A stretch of DNA of 9,986 nucleotides from Thermoflexales bacterium (GTDB lineage Bacteria; Chloroflexota; Anaerolineae; S140-20), in contig WFUY01000505.1 in the NCBI GenBank assembly GCA_015484715.1, positions 1 through 9,986 on the forward strand. Direction: 5' to 3'. Under the pieces are notes generated by a model. That model worked only from the letters and a program-made list of their open reading frames with translations, had not been told where the DNA came from and made no database searches. Position 1 is the stretch's first letter. Every line of letters starts with the position of its first letter. The position numbers and the translations under genes were made by a program. This document shows positions 8,752-9,986 of the stretch, in pieces.

Positions 8752-9986
8752 ATGGCGGGCTTCTATGCCGATCCCACCCACCCCGCTAACCCATCAGGGG
8801 AGACAACGCTCCAAGAACTGCAACAACGGATCGCCGAATTCCAGGCCCTGGATCGGGTGACCAAGACGGTCACCCGCTCTCTAGACCTGGACGAGGTGAT
8901 GGAGGCAGCCCTGGACGTGGCCCTGGACCTGCTCCGTGTGGAGGCAGGAGCCATCAGCCTGGTGGACGAACAGAAGGAGGCGCTGGTCTTCCGAGCTCAA
9001 AAGGGATGGCGACACCAGGACTTCGTCCGTCAGGGGATCTCCGTGCCCCTCCACCACGGCCTCTCCGGCCTGGCCGTGCGCACCGGTCAGATCGTCGTCA
9101 CCGGCGATGTCTCCAACGATCCCCGGGTTGCCATCCCCGCCTTTCGTGAAGAGGGCATCCAAGCCATGGCCCTGGCCCCGATGCGTGCCCGGGGACGGGT
9201 CGTGGGGGTTCTGGGCGTGATGAGCTATGAGCCCCGCACCTTCACCGAGCACGAAACAGCCATCCTCTCCAGCATCGCCGATCGCATCGGCCTGGCCATT
9301 GACAACGCCCGTCTGTACGACGAAGCGTTGGACCGAGAGCAGTTCGCCACCGCGCTGGGACGGGTTGCCCTGGCGCTGAACAGTACGCTGGAACTCCCCC
9401 GGGTGCTCGACCTCATCTGTCGGGAGAGCATTGGCCTCTTCGACCTGGACGGTGCCTTTGTCTGGCTCGTGGAGGGAGACCGGCTGGTCGGCATCGCCGG
9501 GGAAGGACCGGGGCGGGATGCCTTCTTGGGCATGAGCCTCCCCCTCTCCGAACAGAAAGCCCTAGGCGTCCGGGTCATCCAGGAGGCCCGCCCCATCTAC
9601 TTGAACGCGGTCCAACAAATGCCCGAAGCGGAGAAGCCCGCCAACCGCTACCTCTTCGAGCTCTTCAACGTCCAGTCCATCCTGGGCGTCCCGCTGCTGA
9701 AGGGCAAGCGACCGGTAGGAGCCCTGATGCTGGTGGACGCCCGCCATCCGGATCGCTTTGGGGCCCGCGACGTGGAGCGGGCCGCGCTCCTGGGCACTCA
9801 GGCAGCGCTGGCCATCGAGAACGCCCGCCTTTACGCCCAGACCCAACGGCGGCTCCAGGAACAGTCCGCCCTGCACGAGGTAGCGGTCGCCACTCGGGGG
9901 CTTCTGAACCCCCAGGCAGTCATCGAGCGCGGGCTGGCCGCCCTCATCGCCCTCTTCGAGCTCGATATGGCCGCCCTCTTCTTTAT
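8752..9986 (+). CDS. Multi-GAF-domain signalling protein, N-terminal part (3' end outside window)
   Basis: The frame is open from ATG 8752 to the window edge, 411 residues without a stop. After a short N-terminal helix (about 18-40), a first GAF domain covers about 46-187 (AGAISLVDEQ, GLSGLAVRTGQIVVTGDVSNDPR, VVGVLGVMSYEPRTFTEHE). A linking helix IGLAIDNARLYDEAL follows. A second GAF domain covers about 214-360 (GAFVWLVEGDRL, QSILGVPLLKGKRPVGALMLVDARHPDRF, ENARLYAQT). A third begins at about 385 (ATRGLLNPQAVIERG) and is cut by the window. GAF domains bind small ligands or chromophores and feed an output domain. Here the output (histidine kinase, GGDEF or PP2C phosphatase) lies beyond the window. 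No cysteine or histidine stands out as a chromophore site. The gene follows membrane protein B by three bases with only a weak ribosome binding site, so it is probably translationally coupled and soluble, acting with the small membrane proteins. Confidence 0.9.
   Translation, partial: MAGFYADPTHPANPSGETTLQELQQRIAEFQALDRVTKTVTRSLDLDEVMEAALDVALDLLRVEAGAISLVDEQKEALVFRAQKGWRHQDFVRQGISVPLHHGLSGLAVRTGQIVVTGDVSNDPRVAIPAFREEGIQAMALAPMRARGRVVGVLGVMSYEPRTFTEHETAILSSIADRIGLAIDNARLYDEALDREQFATALGRVALALNSTLELPRVLDLICRESIGLFDLDGAFVWLVEGDRLVGIAGEGPGRDAFLGMSLPLSEQKALGVRVIQEARPIYLNAVQQMPEAEKPANRYLFELFNVQSILGVPLLKGKRPVGALMLVDARHPDRFGARDVERAALLGTQAALAIENARLYAQTQRRLQEQSALHEVAVATRGLLNPQAVIERGLAALIALFELDMAALFF

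Overview
The window reads as one stretch of a GC-rich bacterial chromosome with every gene on the + strand. The best guess is a Chloroflexota organism (Anaerolineae/Thermoflexia-like). That rests on the composition, on an unusually large SecA with several domain insertions, and on the style of the multi-GAF signalling gene. It is an inference; no marker in the window fixes the lineage.

Bases 1-623 hold the 3' end of an NFACT-family (RqcH/FbpA-type) ribosome quality-control gene. Just past its stop lies a perfect extended -10 promoter (633-641). Its predicted start site falls on the first base of a long imperfect RNA hairpin (648-726). Next comes a compact two-gene restriction-modification (RM) module: a beta-type DNA methyltransferase (746-1744) whose stop overlaps the start of a probable PD-(D/E)XK endonuclease (1741-2703). 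These two genes are visibly less GC-rich than what surrounds them, so they look imported. They end only 28 bases before secA.

Bases 2732-6709 encode SecA, the motor ATPase of protein export. At 1325 residues it is several hundred residues longer than the E. coli and Bacillus proteins. The extra length comes from four insertions and a C-terminal tail. One insertion, in the second nucleotide-binding domain, is made of three degenerate copies of a helical repeat of about 70 residues. The tail follows the normal zinc-binding motif and ends in ten consecutive basic residues.

Bases 6810-9986 look like a signalling cluster. It contains a small winged-helix regulator, a single-domain KaiC/RAD55-type ATPase, two tiny three-helix membrane proteins that resemble each other, and the start of a protein with at least three tandem GAF domains that runs off the window. 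The last three genes are translationally packed (GTGA overlap, then a 3-base gap). I do not recognise this combination as a described system, and it is the best candidate here for something new.

No tRNA, rRNA, CRISPR array, insertion sequence or convincing intrinsic terminator was seen. No gene-free stretch exceeds about 125 bases.
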